From positions 1,157,001 through 1,221,000 of the forward strand of contig CAJNDS010002091.1 of the NCBI GenBank assembly GCA_905221605.1: a DNA stretch of 64,000 nt. The letters run 5' to 3'. Shown in pieces: positions 1-11,095 of this stretch. Each line of letters opens with the position of its first letter. Within the stretch, counting starts at the first letter, position 1. This stretch comes from Symbiodinium natans. Lineage: Eukaryota > Sar > Dinophyceae > Suessiales > Symbiodiniaceae. The notes under the pieces are model-generated. The model was not told the origin of the DNA, did no database searches, and saw only the letters and a list, made by a program, of their open reading frames with translations. Made by a program: the position numbers and the translations under genes.

Positions 1-2625
1 TGTACAAGGCCATCGTCATCGCCGTGCCCAGCAATCCATAAAGGAATGAGGCCAGGAGAATCGACGGCATCGATGGGATTTCGGGCAGAGCCGATGGCGC
101 TGCATTGTCACTGGCAACCGGCAGCATGGTAACATCATTTACCAATGCCAGCAAGATCACGTATATGGCGGGCATCGTGTCATTGTATGCGTAGATGAGA
201 ATGGAGAGCACCAAGACAATTTGGATCGTGGCTGCAATACGATACAACACGTAAGACCTCAGCCGGGCGAAGATTTTCCGCGACTCGACGACAGCGTCGT
301 AGATAGCGGACAGCCCCGGAGAGGTTAGGATGATGTCTGCAGCTGAACGCGCTGCCTCTGTCGCACCGTCCACTGCTATTCCAATTTGAGCCTGCGCCAA
401 GGCCGGGGCATCGTTGACCCCATCACCAGTCATTCCAACCACCAGTCCCCGATTCTGCAGAACTAGTATAACCTCCCGCTTGTCCTTGGGCAGAACCTGT
501 GCGAAGCCATCTGCGGTCATGATGGTCTCATCTCGAGTTGCTGATGCGGGCCACAAGTCAGAAGCAGGGAGAATGCCTGTTCCAAGGCCAATCAAGCGAC
601 TGGTCTCCACTGCAATGTTCAAGTGGTCTCCCGTAATCATCTTCACATTGATCCCAGCAGCCCTGATCCGGAAAATCGTCACTTTTGTGTCCTGCCTGGG
701 TGGGTCCAGCATCGGGATGATCGCCAGAAACTGCATGGGGCCGTCGCTTTCAGAGACTGCTAAGCCAACGGTCTTGTACCCCTGTGACGAAAAGCGAAGG
801 TCAACCTCCTTCAGTTCATCCTTGAGTACATCCGCATCCACACACTCCCAGCAGTCTCCCTCATCGTCCCCAGTAACCAGGACTTTGTCTACAAGTCCTT
901 TGGAGATCTTCAGCTTGCCTTTCTCTTCATGCTCACAGTACACGACTGTCCTCTTGACCGTGGGATTGAAGCCCACAAACTTGGTTTTCTTGTACCCCGC
1001 CATCAGCTGCTCAGCCTCCTCAGCTCCGAAGTGTTCAGTCCCAGAACCCAACACAGCTTTGTCGATGGGGTCTTCCTTGTTCGCCGGGTTTGATGCCAAG
1101 CATGCATAGAGCAATGCATCGTCTTTTGGCAGCTTGTTGCGGGTCCATGTCCTGTGAGGCAACACCCTCATATCCGCTGTTGTCAATGTGCCGGTCTTGT
1201 CTGAACACAGAACTGTCATGGACGCAATTTCCTGCAGAGCAGTGAGATGTGTCACAATTGCCTGCTTGCGCGCCATGCTGGCCGCTCCAATTGCCATCGT
1301 CACCTGCATCACCAAGGGCAGCGCAATAGGCACCGCGCCGATCACCAGCGCCAGAACATTGAGAAGTGCCTTGGAGAATTTCGTTCCCCTGTGAGCCACA
1401 TCAATGTATAGCACGACACCAGCGTCCACGAGTGCCAGCAAGATGACGGCATGCACAACCTGCATGATCTTGGTCTCAAAGATGCCAGGTTGATGACCAG
1501 AGGCTTCAGCCACAAGTCCGGCTGCTTGACCGATTTCTGTATTCAGCCCTGTCTCCCTTACTTCGCAATGAGCCTCGCCTTGCTTGACGATGCAGCCTGA
1601 AAGCAGCAACTTGCCAGAACCTGCTGGCTCACCTTCCCGGTCCGGACGAGGAATCTTGCGTGGAATGGGCTCCCCTGTCAAAGCCGCTGTGTCCACCAAC
1701 ATCTCATCGCCTTCCAAGAACTCACAGTCTGCAGGAACGATGTTGCCGCCACGCAAGAAGATCCTCAGGCAGACATTGTTTGCACAAGGAGGAAATCAAG
1801 ACAAAACGACTCCCTGAGCACATAAATACACAAAGAGCAATGTTTCGACAACAAGTGCCGTTCAACTTGCCCTCCTACTTCGATTTTTGCAAAGGTTGCT
1901 TTATGACATTTTGTGATGCTTCCTTGACCTCTTGACCTTTGCATGCTGGAGACCTATGCCTATGCCATTTGCGATTGACATTTTGAACCATGTTTGGCCC
2001 CTGAAACACAGGAAAGGGTCACATCGCCAGGCACGAGGTCCGCAACGGGAATGATGATCATGTTCCCATCGCGCTTCACAGGAACTGTAGCCGTCATCTG
2101 AGCCTTCAGCGCATCCAACGACTGGCGAGCTTTGAACTCCTCATGGAAGCCGATAAACGCGTTCACGACCAGCATGAGAACGATAACTCCAAAGTCTGCC
2201 CAGTCTTCTGTTACAGCAGAGAGGGCGGCAGCCACAATGAGCATGAAAGGCATCATGCCAAGAAACTGCTTCCCGAGCATAACATACCAAGGCTCCACAT
2301 GTTCGGGTATCTCGTTCTTACCGTACTGGATGAGCCGTGCGGCTGCTTCTTCGGATGTTAAGCCGCCCAAAGGCCCATGATCTGAGCCAGGTGGTGCATC
2401 CGCACTTGACCCAATGAGCGACTGGCTACTCGGGGCCAGGTTCGCCGCCGTTGTTGGAGGGGCATGGATGGTGATTTGTATTCTTTCAGGCTCGGATGGC
2501 CTGCCATCACCACCGGTGAAAGGGGACCGAGTCAACTCGGGGTCCACGGATTCATTCCCCTCGCCGAGTAGAGGGGTCTTCTTTGCTTGGGTCGTAGTGT
2601 CCACGGAGTCCACGGGGGCCGCCAT
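1..2625 (-). CDS. P-type (P3A) proton-pumping ATPase, C-terminal end cut by window
   Basis: Plasma-membrane-type H+-ATPase that pumps protons at the expense of ATP. Two exons are seen: 2625-2021 and 1763-1 (about 789 residues so far; the family is usually 900 or more). The start is the first ATG after an in-frame stop. Residues 1-100 are a low-complexity cytosolic leader, followed by the cation-ATPase N-terminal motif GLTSEEAAARLIQYGKNEIP. Membrane helices follow, then LTGEPIP (actuator), VPIALPLVMQVTMAIGA (M4), the phosphorylation motif DKTGTLT at 390-396, KGL, the P3A signature MLDPPR, and TGDGVND at 647-653. The intron (2020-1764) has a GA donor: exon GATGT|GACC and acceptor CTGAG|GATC restore PGDVIFLRGGNIVPAD; a GT donor one base earlier would break the frame. 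The last membrane helices and any regulatory tail lie beyond the left edge. Family assignment is firm; transported ion is inferred from DPPR and M4. Confidence 0.93.
1764..2020 (-). other. GA-AG intron in the H+-ATPase gene
   Basis: 257 nt intron with donor GA and acceptor AG followed by G. Phase 2 before and 1 nt after restores the conserved PGDV..PAD segment. Only one AG lies near the acceptor, so the choice is well constrained. Confidence 0.75.
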
Positions 2626-3472
2626 GGCACCCGAAGGGACCCGAAGGGATCCGATCCTTCCTAAGTCCTAAGCCTGAAAGAAGTCGAGCGAAAGGTCAAT
2701 TATTACAAGTGCAAGGCATTTGAGTCAAAAAGCGCCCCTGCTCAAAACATGAAGATCACCATGCACTACCATGGAGCTTGTGGCAGTTGAGGCCTGCTGC
2801 ACAAACTCCAAGAATCTTACCCGCAGCGCCTCTGTGCTTCCCAGAGCGCATCTCACGGCAACACAACTCCATGAACTTGCCTATTCTCTGAGCAGGGAGC
2901 CGCTGAAACATCCAGCAGTCGTGTTGACAGATGTCTCTCCTGCGATGCAGCGCACCGACATCAATCCGCTCCTGTTCAACCCCGGGGTGTGGCTGCAGCA
3001 TGATGGCAGCATGTCGCAGCCAGCTGTTTTAATATGTCTTCACTGCCCATCGGCAAGTGGGTCTTGCAGCACACAGGCTTCTCGGAAGCACGACCTTGCG
3101 TTTCCAGCTCTAGGGCCACTGTGGCCCCAGAGTCTTACACTGCTAAAACTGCTTTTGGGGGAAGATGACATGCAAAGGCTGTACACATGCCGGCATCAGC
3201 AAAGCCAAATACAGCAGAAAGCTTGATGAACACTTGATACGGCGATACATTCTGCATTCCCAGATGCCGGGAGAAGAGGCTTGGAAAAATGCCTACGTAT
3301 TTGGCCAAGAACGGGTTACCCGCACGTTTCCTGCCCAATGTGAATTTGTTGGCAGATATACCATCTGCGACGTATGTACACAGTGAACATGTAGACAATG
3401 TAGACCTAAGGAGCCGATGAAGCAACACTGCCAAGGGCCTACACCTGCGATCTGCCATCCCCACACCTTGGG
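2626..3472. other. Intergenic stretch, no gene assigned
   Basis: Between the ATPase start and the next assigned gene. Short frames exist on both strands (for example 2771-3226 plus and its antisense), but neither shows a recognisable domain, so no gene is called. Confidence 0.4.
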
Positions 3473-3575
3473 GACCAAATGAACCCTAAAGGGGTTTGTG
3501 GTTCATATACCTGGACAGGAAATAGTAGTATGGGGTATATGCCACTAATTGGTAATTTTAGGGTTTCATTTGGTC
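3473..3575. mobile_element. MITE-like element with inverted ends
   Basis: The left end GACCAAATGAACCCTAAA is matched in reverse at the right end (TTTTAGGGTTTCATTTGGTC), giving terminal inverted repeats of about 18 nt around a 65 nt core. No coding capacity. Probably a non-autonomous DNA element. Confidence 0.6.
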
Positions 3576-4116
3576 TGCAGGGTACTGTCGCCATACTGCA
3601 TCCAAGTGGCAAAGCATGGTCTCGAGCTGTCGTGTCATGCACGTAACATCCCTTGACTTCCTTCTTGCTTCAGCCAGAATCGGCCTTTAGGTCTGTGACC
3701 ATCCACGTCTTGGTGCCGCAGTTCTTCCGCCGCACCTGCTCCCGATTCTCAGAGTCACTACTGTTGGGCCCCCCCCAACCCCCGCCCCCATGGGGTTTGG
3801 GCTTAGGCTTCCCTTTGCCACTTGCATAGCCTCACATCACAAAGCAGGGTCGCTAAAGTGTTTGTCTTGGCCTCCCGCCCAGAAGAACTGTCGTCCACTT
3901 TTTGCAGGGGAAAGCAATGTTCATTGCAGAAGTGGCTGAAAGGGTTGAGAGGCTTTCATGACTTTGTAGCCTTCATCGTCACGAAAATTTTGCCCCTTTT
4001 CCCCTTTTAACCCCTGGGCTGAGGCCGGGACGCGCGTATCATCCATACAAGAAAAGATCAACTGAAGCTCCCCATCAGCACTGGTGACTGCCAAGGAACT
4101 ACACATTGGCCCTTTT

Positions 4117-4134
4117 CCCCTAAACCCTAAACCC
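4117..4134 (-). repeat. Interstitial TTTAGGG repeat at the PEX11 3' end
   Basis: Two and a half TTTAGGG units read on the minus strand. They begin directly after the last PEX11 codons, so that the first TAG in frame (4129-4127) is inside the repeat. Confidence 0.85.
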
Positions 4135-6577
4135 TCTCCTTGCGCCAGTTGCTCCAGATGCCACATGCCGCAGCCAACATGGAGAGGAGGCCCAGCCTTG
4201 CGGTCATTGCGCTGATCTGTTCGTTGCTTTTCAGGAGCTTATATCAAAGTACTCGTCTGGGTATAGAATGCCTGCATGGTCTCCTCGTATCATGATGATT
4301 TCATTCGTGTTCCCTCACACAACCCAGTAGCTCAGAAACTGTCGAGGGCTAACTGCCCGAGCCCCGCCTGGCATGGGACGCTTTGGCGATCTTCAGCTTT
4401 GAAAGAAGGACTCTGTAGCTGGCAAGCATGCCAAGGATCTCCAGCACGTGAAAAAGGCGCGCATCCTCACAACACTTCCCGCATACTTCCCGCAACGCGC
4501 TGCGGACCCTGCGGACTGTCGTTCCCCCCCGCATCTTGTCTGACGACTTCCCACCGTCTCATGTCGACTGAGACCCGGTCGTCTGGGTGGTCCACACCTC
4601 AAGAGGGCCAAGAGGACTCAAGAGGACTGTTGAAGAGGACTGCCCACTGCAACTCTTCATGTCACTGGGCATCGCTGGTTGCAACTGAAGAGCTCTTCAG
4701 GCCAAGCCGGAGGACTGCCTTGTAGAGGAGGAGGAGATTGGCACCTCAAAGCGCGGCTTCCGAGCTCTGAGAGCAACATCTTTCCCTATCTTGCCCAGCA
4801 GGGCGAAGTGGAGGCCAAGACATGTCTGTGAGCCAGGGTTGAAGACCCTCAAGAACGTGTTCATATCGTGCCAGGCTGTTCTGAAATTGCGAGGAGGAGG
4901 CGAATCCCAAACCCCTGAAGAGAACCGTATCCATCATCTGTGTTGCTTGAACGCTTTACTCGTAAGCAATATGAGTGCATCTCCAACTGGGGCTTTCGCA
5001 GATCGCAAAGTGAAGCCGCCAAATGGATGCCCAGTTGCGCTTGCGCTTCACATCTTGGCGCAACAAACGACTCGGCAATTACGGAGACATGCATCTTAAG
5101 AGTTCAAACTCGGTTGGTACGGCTGGGCTTCAAGCTTGCAACGCCTCCCAGAAAATTCAGCACCGCCCCGTTCTTTCCTGTGTTATCGGCAGGTAGAAGA
5201 AGAATGAAAGTTCACCCTCTCCGCTCAGAGTACAAGAGTCGTCATCGTAAATCAGGCAGAGGGACTGAAGCCTTTCCACATCCTGACCGCGGTCAGATTC
5301 ACCCAGAGCCGAATTTTTCTAACGCATGGGATCCTGCCTGCGCTGCATCTGTGGCACCTCTTTCGAACGCACGAGGCCAACTGAGGCAGCCCAAAGAAGG
5401 TTGTCACCTGTCACAGGCTGTTACAAGCATTCGCAAAACAACGTCTGGCCCAAGCCCTGTAGCTCTCGGCCATCCTCCCTGCGCAGTAATCCCCAGGCCC
5501 CACCCATCTCATCTGTGTGGATGAGGTTCGCCCCGATTCTCACTCAGTTTCTGGTCAACGCACCCAAAGTTTTTGACCTCTGCTTCTGCTGAAATCTGGG
5601 GTGTATATGTCGGCTGTTCTGCGGTGATATCCCTAGCTGCCAGCCGGGCAAAGTGGACAGAGCAGCCACCACGGTTCGCGCCTAAGTAGTAGAAGAATGA
5701 GCAAGTGTGGCCCAGCCTTAGTTGACCGACATGTCTGCGTCGGTGACCGTATCCAGTCTCCACACAACATGATCGGCATGACCATGCAAGACAAATTTAG
5801 CTGCTTCCTCTCAACTCTACACACATGCTGCGCCTACCGAGGCAGACCGAGGCAAGAGCATGTCAAGGACTCCGCAAGCTGCAGGGATGGACAATGTGCC
5901 ATTCTCCTGAGCACCCTGGCAGAATCGACTCCACCCTCGCCGCACCTTGCCAAGCAAAGCCATAGTACATGCAGCTTCTCGGACAACCACGCGCTTCTTG
6001 TGGCTCGCATGCCTTGTAGACTTCCCTGAACTCCTTGAACAATCTGAAGATCTTGCGCCCGTCGCTTAAGCTGTCCTTCCAAAGCTAAGATAACAATAAC
6101 AAGTGTGCTTGCTTGCTTTCACTGTCCTCTATTCCTCTGTACATCCAGTGGCGCTCGCTGTCTGGTTCAGCAAGCACCTGCCACGGCTTCCTGTGTGCAT
6201 CTATGTGCCTTGCAGAAACAGAAGGGGGCAGCGACCTCGCTGGCGAATTTACAGTAGCCCTGCATAAGTGCGCAGAACTTGTCTCGTCCTGAGGAGATGT
6301 CAGAAAAGAGCTCATCACACCAACTCGCACCACATTCTCGTTGGTCATAGAGGGTATCAGTCTCGTCCTGAGGAGAACTGTAACACCTGGGTTTCCACCA
6401 CGGCCAAGCTTGCTGAAGGTATCTCAAAGTAGCTTTGCAATGGATTCAAATTTGAACTCAGGACCGTGCATCATAGATGAAATTGAAAGGTGTCCCCACA
6501 CGCTCATCGTAGACCTCGGGCACTGCAGCTTGGAGAAAGGCTGTGTAATATTTCTGCAAACCAGATGAACCGTCCAT
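4127..6577 (-). CDS. PEX11-like peroxisomal membrane protein, multi-exon
   Basis: PEX11 proteins sit in the peroxisomal membrane and drive its elongation and division. The gene was rebuilt from small exons. A likely first exon starts at ATG 6577 (MDGSSGLQKYYTAFLQAA); its donor is unresolved. Exon 6288-6236 gives GRDKFCALMQGYCKFASE, the family's GRDK..Q motif. Exon 6084-6013 gives LWKDSLSDGRKIFRLFKEF, the GRK.FR motif. Exon 5757-5682 and an exon from 5407 join as HTCSFFYYLGDNLLWAASVG, the F..DN segment. The last exon, from 4237, gives RLGLLSMLAAACGIWSNW, the hydrophobic C-terminal segment. Phases agree at 6236/6084 and 5682/5407; donors include GT and GC. The 5' edge of exon 5757 is less sure, and one or more exons between about 5360 and 4240 are unresolved; a coding-like block (about 4890-4710) there does not resemble PEX11. 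The stop codon comes from a TTTAGGG repeat. Confidence 0.6.
6452..6471. repeat. 20-nt dispersed repeat, copy 1
   Basis: Exact 20-nt match to 9628-9647, about 3.2 kb away, in the same orientation. Probably a fragment of a dispersed element. Confidence 0.7.
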
Positions 6578-8325
6578 CAGCAGAAATGACGGGTCCCCCG
6601 CGGTCGACACGTGCCAATTCAACGTCTCCACAAATCCAGTTTTAGTGAATTTGGAAACCTCCACCAGTTCGCACGTAGTCATGGTCAACATGTGCGTAGA
6701 GTGTAGATGGCGCAGTTGCGCTCGGACAGAGATGTGGTACCTTGAAAATGGCTGGCGAGTTGAGGATCATCGCGTCTGCCCCCTGAGTGCAACATCGCAA
6801 AGCTCTCTCTGTAGCTACAATCAGCTACAATCCAAAGCACAGTAGAAGCAGAATGTTCTAGTGGGAATAGGGCTTCTGCCATGTAAGTTGGTCGCAGCAC
6901 CGTCTAGAGCTCAGAGCTCCGACAATGCGGATCAAGTGTCTGGGAGCGTCCTAGCTCCACGCTCACAGGATGTCTGAAGCTGTCCTTTGAATGTAGAAAT
7001 ACCATATTTCGATGTCCGTTCTAGCGAAGGGCTGCCCGATGTCGGCTGTACTTTGCTCTTGTCGGTATACAGTCTGCGGCGCCAGCTGCTAACGCCCTGA
7101 ATCTGAGCCACGAAAAATGTGCAAGGTGCCCCAAAAACGTCTTGCAATGCTTGGGCTGGACAGCAGGAAGGACGGAAACATGCAGAAAATCGTCCTGCTT
7201 CTGCAAAAGGCCGGCACGCGCGTTGCCAACTGCCTAAGGAAATATCAGTGCTTCCGACAGCGAGAAAACATTCCACTTGCAAGGCAACAAAAACTCTAAG
7301 AATCACACATTTGCAGGCTCACCTGCAGAAGCGAGGCTCAGAAACTATCCCAATGTGCAAGGCTGTGCCATGCCGTGAGCCTGCAATCTGATCGCTAGCC
7401 AACACATGCGATGCGCGTCGCTGGCGGGGACCAGATCGTGACCTGAAATTCTGACATCAATGATGGCAGCCATATGCCTGGACATGCAGCTGCTGCGGTG
7501 CAGCTGGGTCCCTAACAGAGAACGAGAAGGCGTTGCAAATTCAGATGGCCTGACAAGTCACCAGACACCAGAACTTTTTGCCAAGAACACAACCCAGGAG
7601 CCTAAGCCTGCCGGTAGGCAGCAAGCAGCCTGAAGCACTTCAGTGAGCAAGCAACGTATTGATGTATTAGTTGTGTTGATCCAGCCAAGTTCACCTTACT
7701 CTTCATCGGCGGCCCGGGGATTTTTTTCCAGATGCAATTAACCCAGGTTGAATTTGCAGGCCAGGATGAGCACATCGAGGTGACGAATCCCGGCTCTGAT
7801 TCTGCACGCACCGTGCACCCCAGGACATTCGGAAGAAAGGCACCGCCAGGGCTCAACGACGACATTATGCAGGATGGGGCCAATGTGGCAACGGTTAACG
7901 GTTGTCATGCAGCCGCGCCGGCTTCGCGGAAAACACCACAACACATTCGAAGGGCGACAAGTGCCGTCCCCGCCCGTCGGTTCCGCGACCAGTAAGCTGA
8001 TGCTGAGGCTGAGGCGATGTGACCCAAAAGCAGTCGAGCAGTTGCACAGGCGATACGTCGTCCTTGGTTTTGTCAGGAATCGCCCCCCGGATAACGAAAG
8101 GCACGAGCATTTGCCGGCATGCCGCTGATTAAACTTGACGATCTCTCTGTCCCCTTGCAATTGGAAGAAAGCGATAGACACCACCCTCTTTTCCTGGCAG
8201 CCGTGCACTGAAGATACGCAAAGGGGTCTGCTCGAAACAGCTTTGCTGCGAGCACTGGGAGCAGCACTACCGGCTGCTGGGAAACAGCAACAAAAAGGTG
8301 CTCCTTGAAGACAGGAAAGGGCTGC
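6578..8325. other. Unassigned stretch between PEX11 and the 8.3 kb frame
   Basis: Several short minus-strand frames have coding-like composition (around 7080-7010 and 8110-7990), but I could not link them by phase or match them to a family. No repeat or RNA gene was seen. Confidence 0.35.
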
Positions 8326-9516
8326 TTAGGCAGAGGAGCGCGCCCTCTTCGAGGCCGGCTTGGCCTTCGGGGAACCCGGCTTGGCTCGCTTGGCCTTGGC
8401 CTTTGGGGCCTCGGATGTCTTCTTCGGCTGCGCCTCGTCGCTGCGAAGCACGTATGGGGGCAGCCTGGCCAGCAGCCCCTGAGACACGTCCTTCGCCCAC
8501 ACAAAGTGGATAGGGAACGACCAGCTGCTGTACGTCCGCTTCGTGTTCTTGGGAGAGAAGATGATGCCGGGTCTGTTTCGGACGATCTTGATGGCCTGGC
8601 CTGGCTTCTCCAGGAGGGTGCGCCTAGCTAGGTCGTAGCCCTGCGACTTCCACTCGGAGTCGGTGAGCGCGGTAAAGAACGCCCAAGGGCCCGCGGAACC
8701 CCAGTCCTCCAGGCAGGTGGGAAGCGCACGCTCCGGCTCGACCTGCGGGACCCTCCCGTCTGTAGTAGCCATGCAGTAGAGCCCGCCAGCCGAGGCTCTT
8801 CGGGTCCACCTCGACCCTCCAGCCAAGCCGCTCCTCGCCCTTGCTGCTCTCCACTTTGACTGGAACGTCAGGCTGGAACGAGCCGGACGAGGCGCGGCCC
8901 TGTGAAGCCTGCAGCTCCAGGCACTCCCTGTAGAACTTCCGCTGCTCGGCCATTTGCTCTTTGAAGAAGTTGGCGAGGAACTCCCGGTCCTCCTTCCTCT
9001 CCTGCCTGTCGGCCGCCTTGACCTTGGCAAGCTGCTCCTCATAAAACTCCTTGTTCTTCACGTTCTCTTGGTGGCACCAGGAGAGTATCGGGCCAAGCGG
9101 CCCGAGGCTTCCCACCTGCTCAGCCTCCATCGCCTGCAGCTCGAGCTTCACCGGTACCATCTGGCTACCGCTCACTTGGGCTTCAGGCGTTGACGGCTCG
9201 CTGCCGTGCCCGGGAATGCCCGGCCAGGAGGCCCGGTGCCGCTCCACGTCCTGTGTGGACAGGGGCCTCGGCTGCCCAGGCTCTTCGGCCCCGGGAGGCT
9301 CCTGTGAAGCCTGTGGAGAAGCCTCCTGAGAAGCGGCCTCGGCCTCCCTGCCCTCTTCCTGCTCCTCCTGCTCTTCACGCTCCTGGCTCCAAGTCTCCAG
9401 GCACTCCCCAGCTCTTCCTGCTCCCTCTCCGCAGCTTTTGCTCCACCATCTCTTGCTGCGTCTCCCAGGCTCCGAGCCACCCTCTCCACGCGCGAGAGGA
9501 TGCCATTGCTAGCCAC
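8326..9516 (-). pseudogene. Basic, glutamate-rich unknown protein with two compensating frameshifts
   Basis: A continuous protein can be read only if the frame changes near 9410 (at a GGGG run) and returns near 8772. Order: an N-terminal part (VASNGILSRVERVARSLGD), an E/Q-rich stretch, a predicted coiled coil around FLANFFKEQMAEQRKFYREC, a globular part (LEDWGSAGPWAFFTAL, SSWSFPIHFVWAKDV), and a lysine/proline-rich tail (PKAKAKRAKPGSPKAKPA) like a nuclear or DNA-binding tail. The start frame has a stop just upstream and no ATG, so the 5' end is missing or in another exon. GC content is higher than in the surroundings. Options: a decayed gene, a fragment of a multicopy element, assembly indels, or tiny introns. 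The family is not recognised. Confidence 0.5.
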
Positions 9517-9627
9517 CCAGCAGTTTTAAACTGAGTACAAAAGAGAGGACGCGGCTCCTGGAAGCAGCTTGAAACGTCTGCACCCTTAGCCCACTCTTAT
9601 GGAAACCTCATCTTGGAAGAAATGAAC

Positions 9628-9647
9628 TTGAACTCAGGACCGTGCAT
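9628..9647. repeat. 20-nt dispersed repeat, copy 2
   Basis: Identical to 6452-6471. Here a partial second copy of its first half (CTTGAACT) follows directly. Confidence 0.7.
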
Positions 9648-10237
9648 ATTAAACTTGAACTCCCAGGGGATGGAGTCCAACGCCAACATGACCTTGTTTC
9701 GGCCCGATGTCCAAAACTCTTGCAACCTTGCTTCGCCCATGCTGTTTGCTGTACCTCGTTCATCCTCGTTCTGGACGTGCCGGGGCTGTTTACGTTGCAT
9801 TGTGCTTGTTTGTGTGCTGAACCCTGTGCATCGCCAGGTCAACGGATGCGACCGCGACGGCAAAAGCGGCAAAAGCCATCTTCGGTTCTCCCGCTTCTTG
9901 GAGCCGCACCGTTAACGTGATGAAGGAATCCTCCGACCTTGATGATTGATGTTCAAGAGCTAAGAGCAGCCATGTCCTTTGCAAACCATCGGCCAATCCG
10001 GCCAAGTCGCAATTCAGCACTGGATGGAGCTAGATCAGCAGGAGGCCAACTAGGAATGTTCAGAACCTGGGCTCTGGCCCGATGCTGTTTCTGCAGATCA
10101 GAACTGCTTTCATCTCTACGCTGTGCACACAAGCCCGGACTTGTTTCCACAGGGGACTACTGAAACTCTTCCATGACCTATATGTTCACAGGGTGAAACG
10201 TCCTTGATGACCAGGTTTGAGAACACTTCCATTCGAA

Positions 10238-11095
10238 TTAGGCATTGTCACGGAGGGAAAAATTAGGCATTTGCATGTCTGCTCTGCCTGGTGCTCTGTC
10301 GCATGGGTTGCTTCCCTCATCAAACTCCGCAACTTCTGGAATGAAATCAGGAGCTGCCACTCCGGCAGAATTAGCCAAGCATATCAAGACCTGGCGCAAG
10401 CTCTTGTGTGAAGCCGCCTCGACAGGTTCAAAGAGCTCAGGAGATCGCTGGACCAAGTCCAACACATCCTGGTAAACCTGTTTGTGCGTGCCTGACATAA
10501 TTGAAAGTGCAATACAGGCAGCTGCCAAGTTTCCAAGCCGCACGCTCCCACCTGCTGCCTCGAGCAGCAAAATCATGGATTGAAGGCAGTCTGGCTGCTG
10601 CTTCTTTTGCTGTCGCGAGACTATAAATCTGATCTTGGCTTCGCTCATCGTGGTTGGTACATTATCCTGCAAACCACTGCCAACCAAGTGCCGCAAGGAC
10701 ACCAGAAAGGCCTTGTCATACGTGTTGTCTGACGATGAACCCTTGCTGGGACCATCGGAGGGAGCGCCAGGCGGTCCGGACGCCCAGAACTGAGACGGGA
10801 ACCATCCGCTACGCCCATCTTTCATCTGGATTCCAAAGCTCCAACCTTCAGCGCTCGGAGAGGGACAAAGGCTAACCAGCTCACCTGCCGACACAGTCAG
10901 GTAGTCTGCCCCATACTCCGCGCCCTGAAAATCGGCAAGGATGTGGCCCATGCTGTGCGCCATCATGGGCCCAAACGTCTCTTCCAGCCGTTTTGCCACT
11001 TCTGCGTCTCCTGCGTCTCCTTCTCCTTGAGGTCCGCGTGACTTCGGGCCCGGAAGGGTGCCTTGCGGCCTCGTGGCCTGCGCCTCCGTTGCCAT
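10238..11095 (-). CDS. SH3-domain protein of unknown role
   Basis: 285-residue frame from the first ATG (11095). The frame stays open upstream to a stop near 11195, so a 5' exon is possible. Residues 54-104 form an SH3 domain: ADFQGAEYGADYLTVSAGE, then the second strand VSLCPS, the conserved tryptophan in AEGWSFG, GRSGWFPSQF, and an aromatic end. SH3 domains bind proline-rich peptides, so the protein is probably an adaptor. The N-terminus (1-30) is Gly/Pro/Ala-rich. The C-terminal half is helical (LQSMILLLEAAGGSVRLGNL and following) and matches no family I recognise. No introns are needed in this frame. The SH3 call is firm; the cellular role is unknown. Confidence 0.8.
   Translation of the reverse strand: MATEAQATRPQGTLPGPKSRGPQGEGDAGDAEVAKRLEETFGPMMAHSMGHILADFQGAEYGADYLTVSAGELVSLCPSPSAEGWSFGIQMKDGRSGWFPSQFWASGPPGAPSDGPSKGSSSDNTYDKAFLVSLRHLVGSGLQDNVPTTMSEAKIRFIVSRQQKKQQPDCLQSMILLLEAAGGSVRLGNLAAACIALSIMSGTHKQVYQDVLDLVQRSPELFEPVEAASHKSLRQVLICLANSAGVAAPDFIPEVAEFDEGSNPCDRAPGRADMQMPNFSLRDNA

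Noticed and set aside
414-1109. 231-codon plus frame
   Set aside because: Antisense of the ATPase phosphorylation and nucleotide-binding region.
5200-5290. RWD-like segment (LQSLCLIYDDDS) on minus
   Set aside because: Too short, and its phase does not join neighbouring PEX11 exons.
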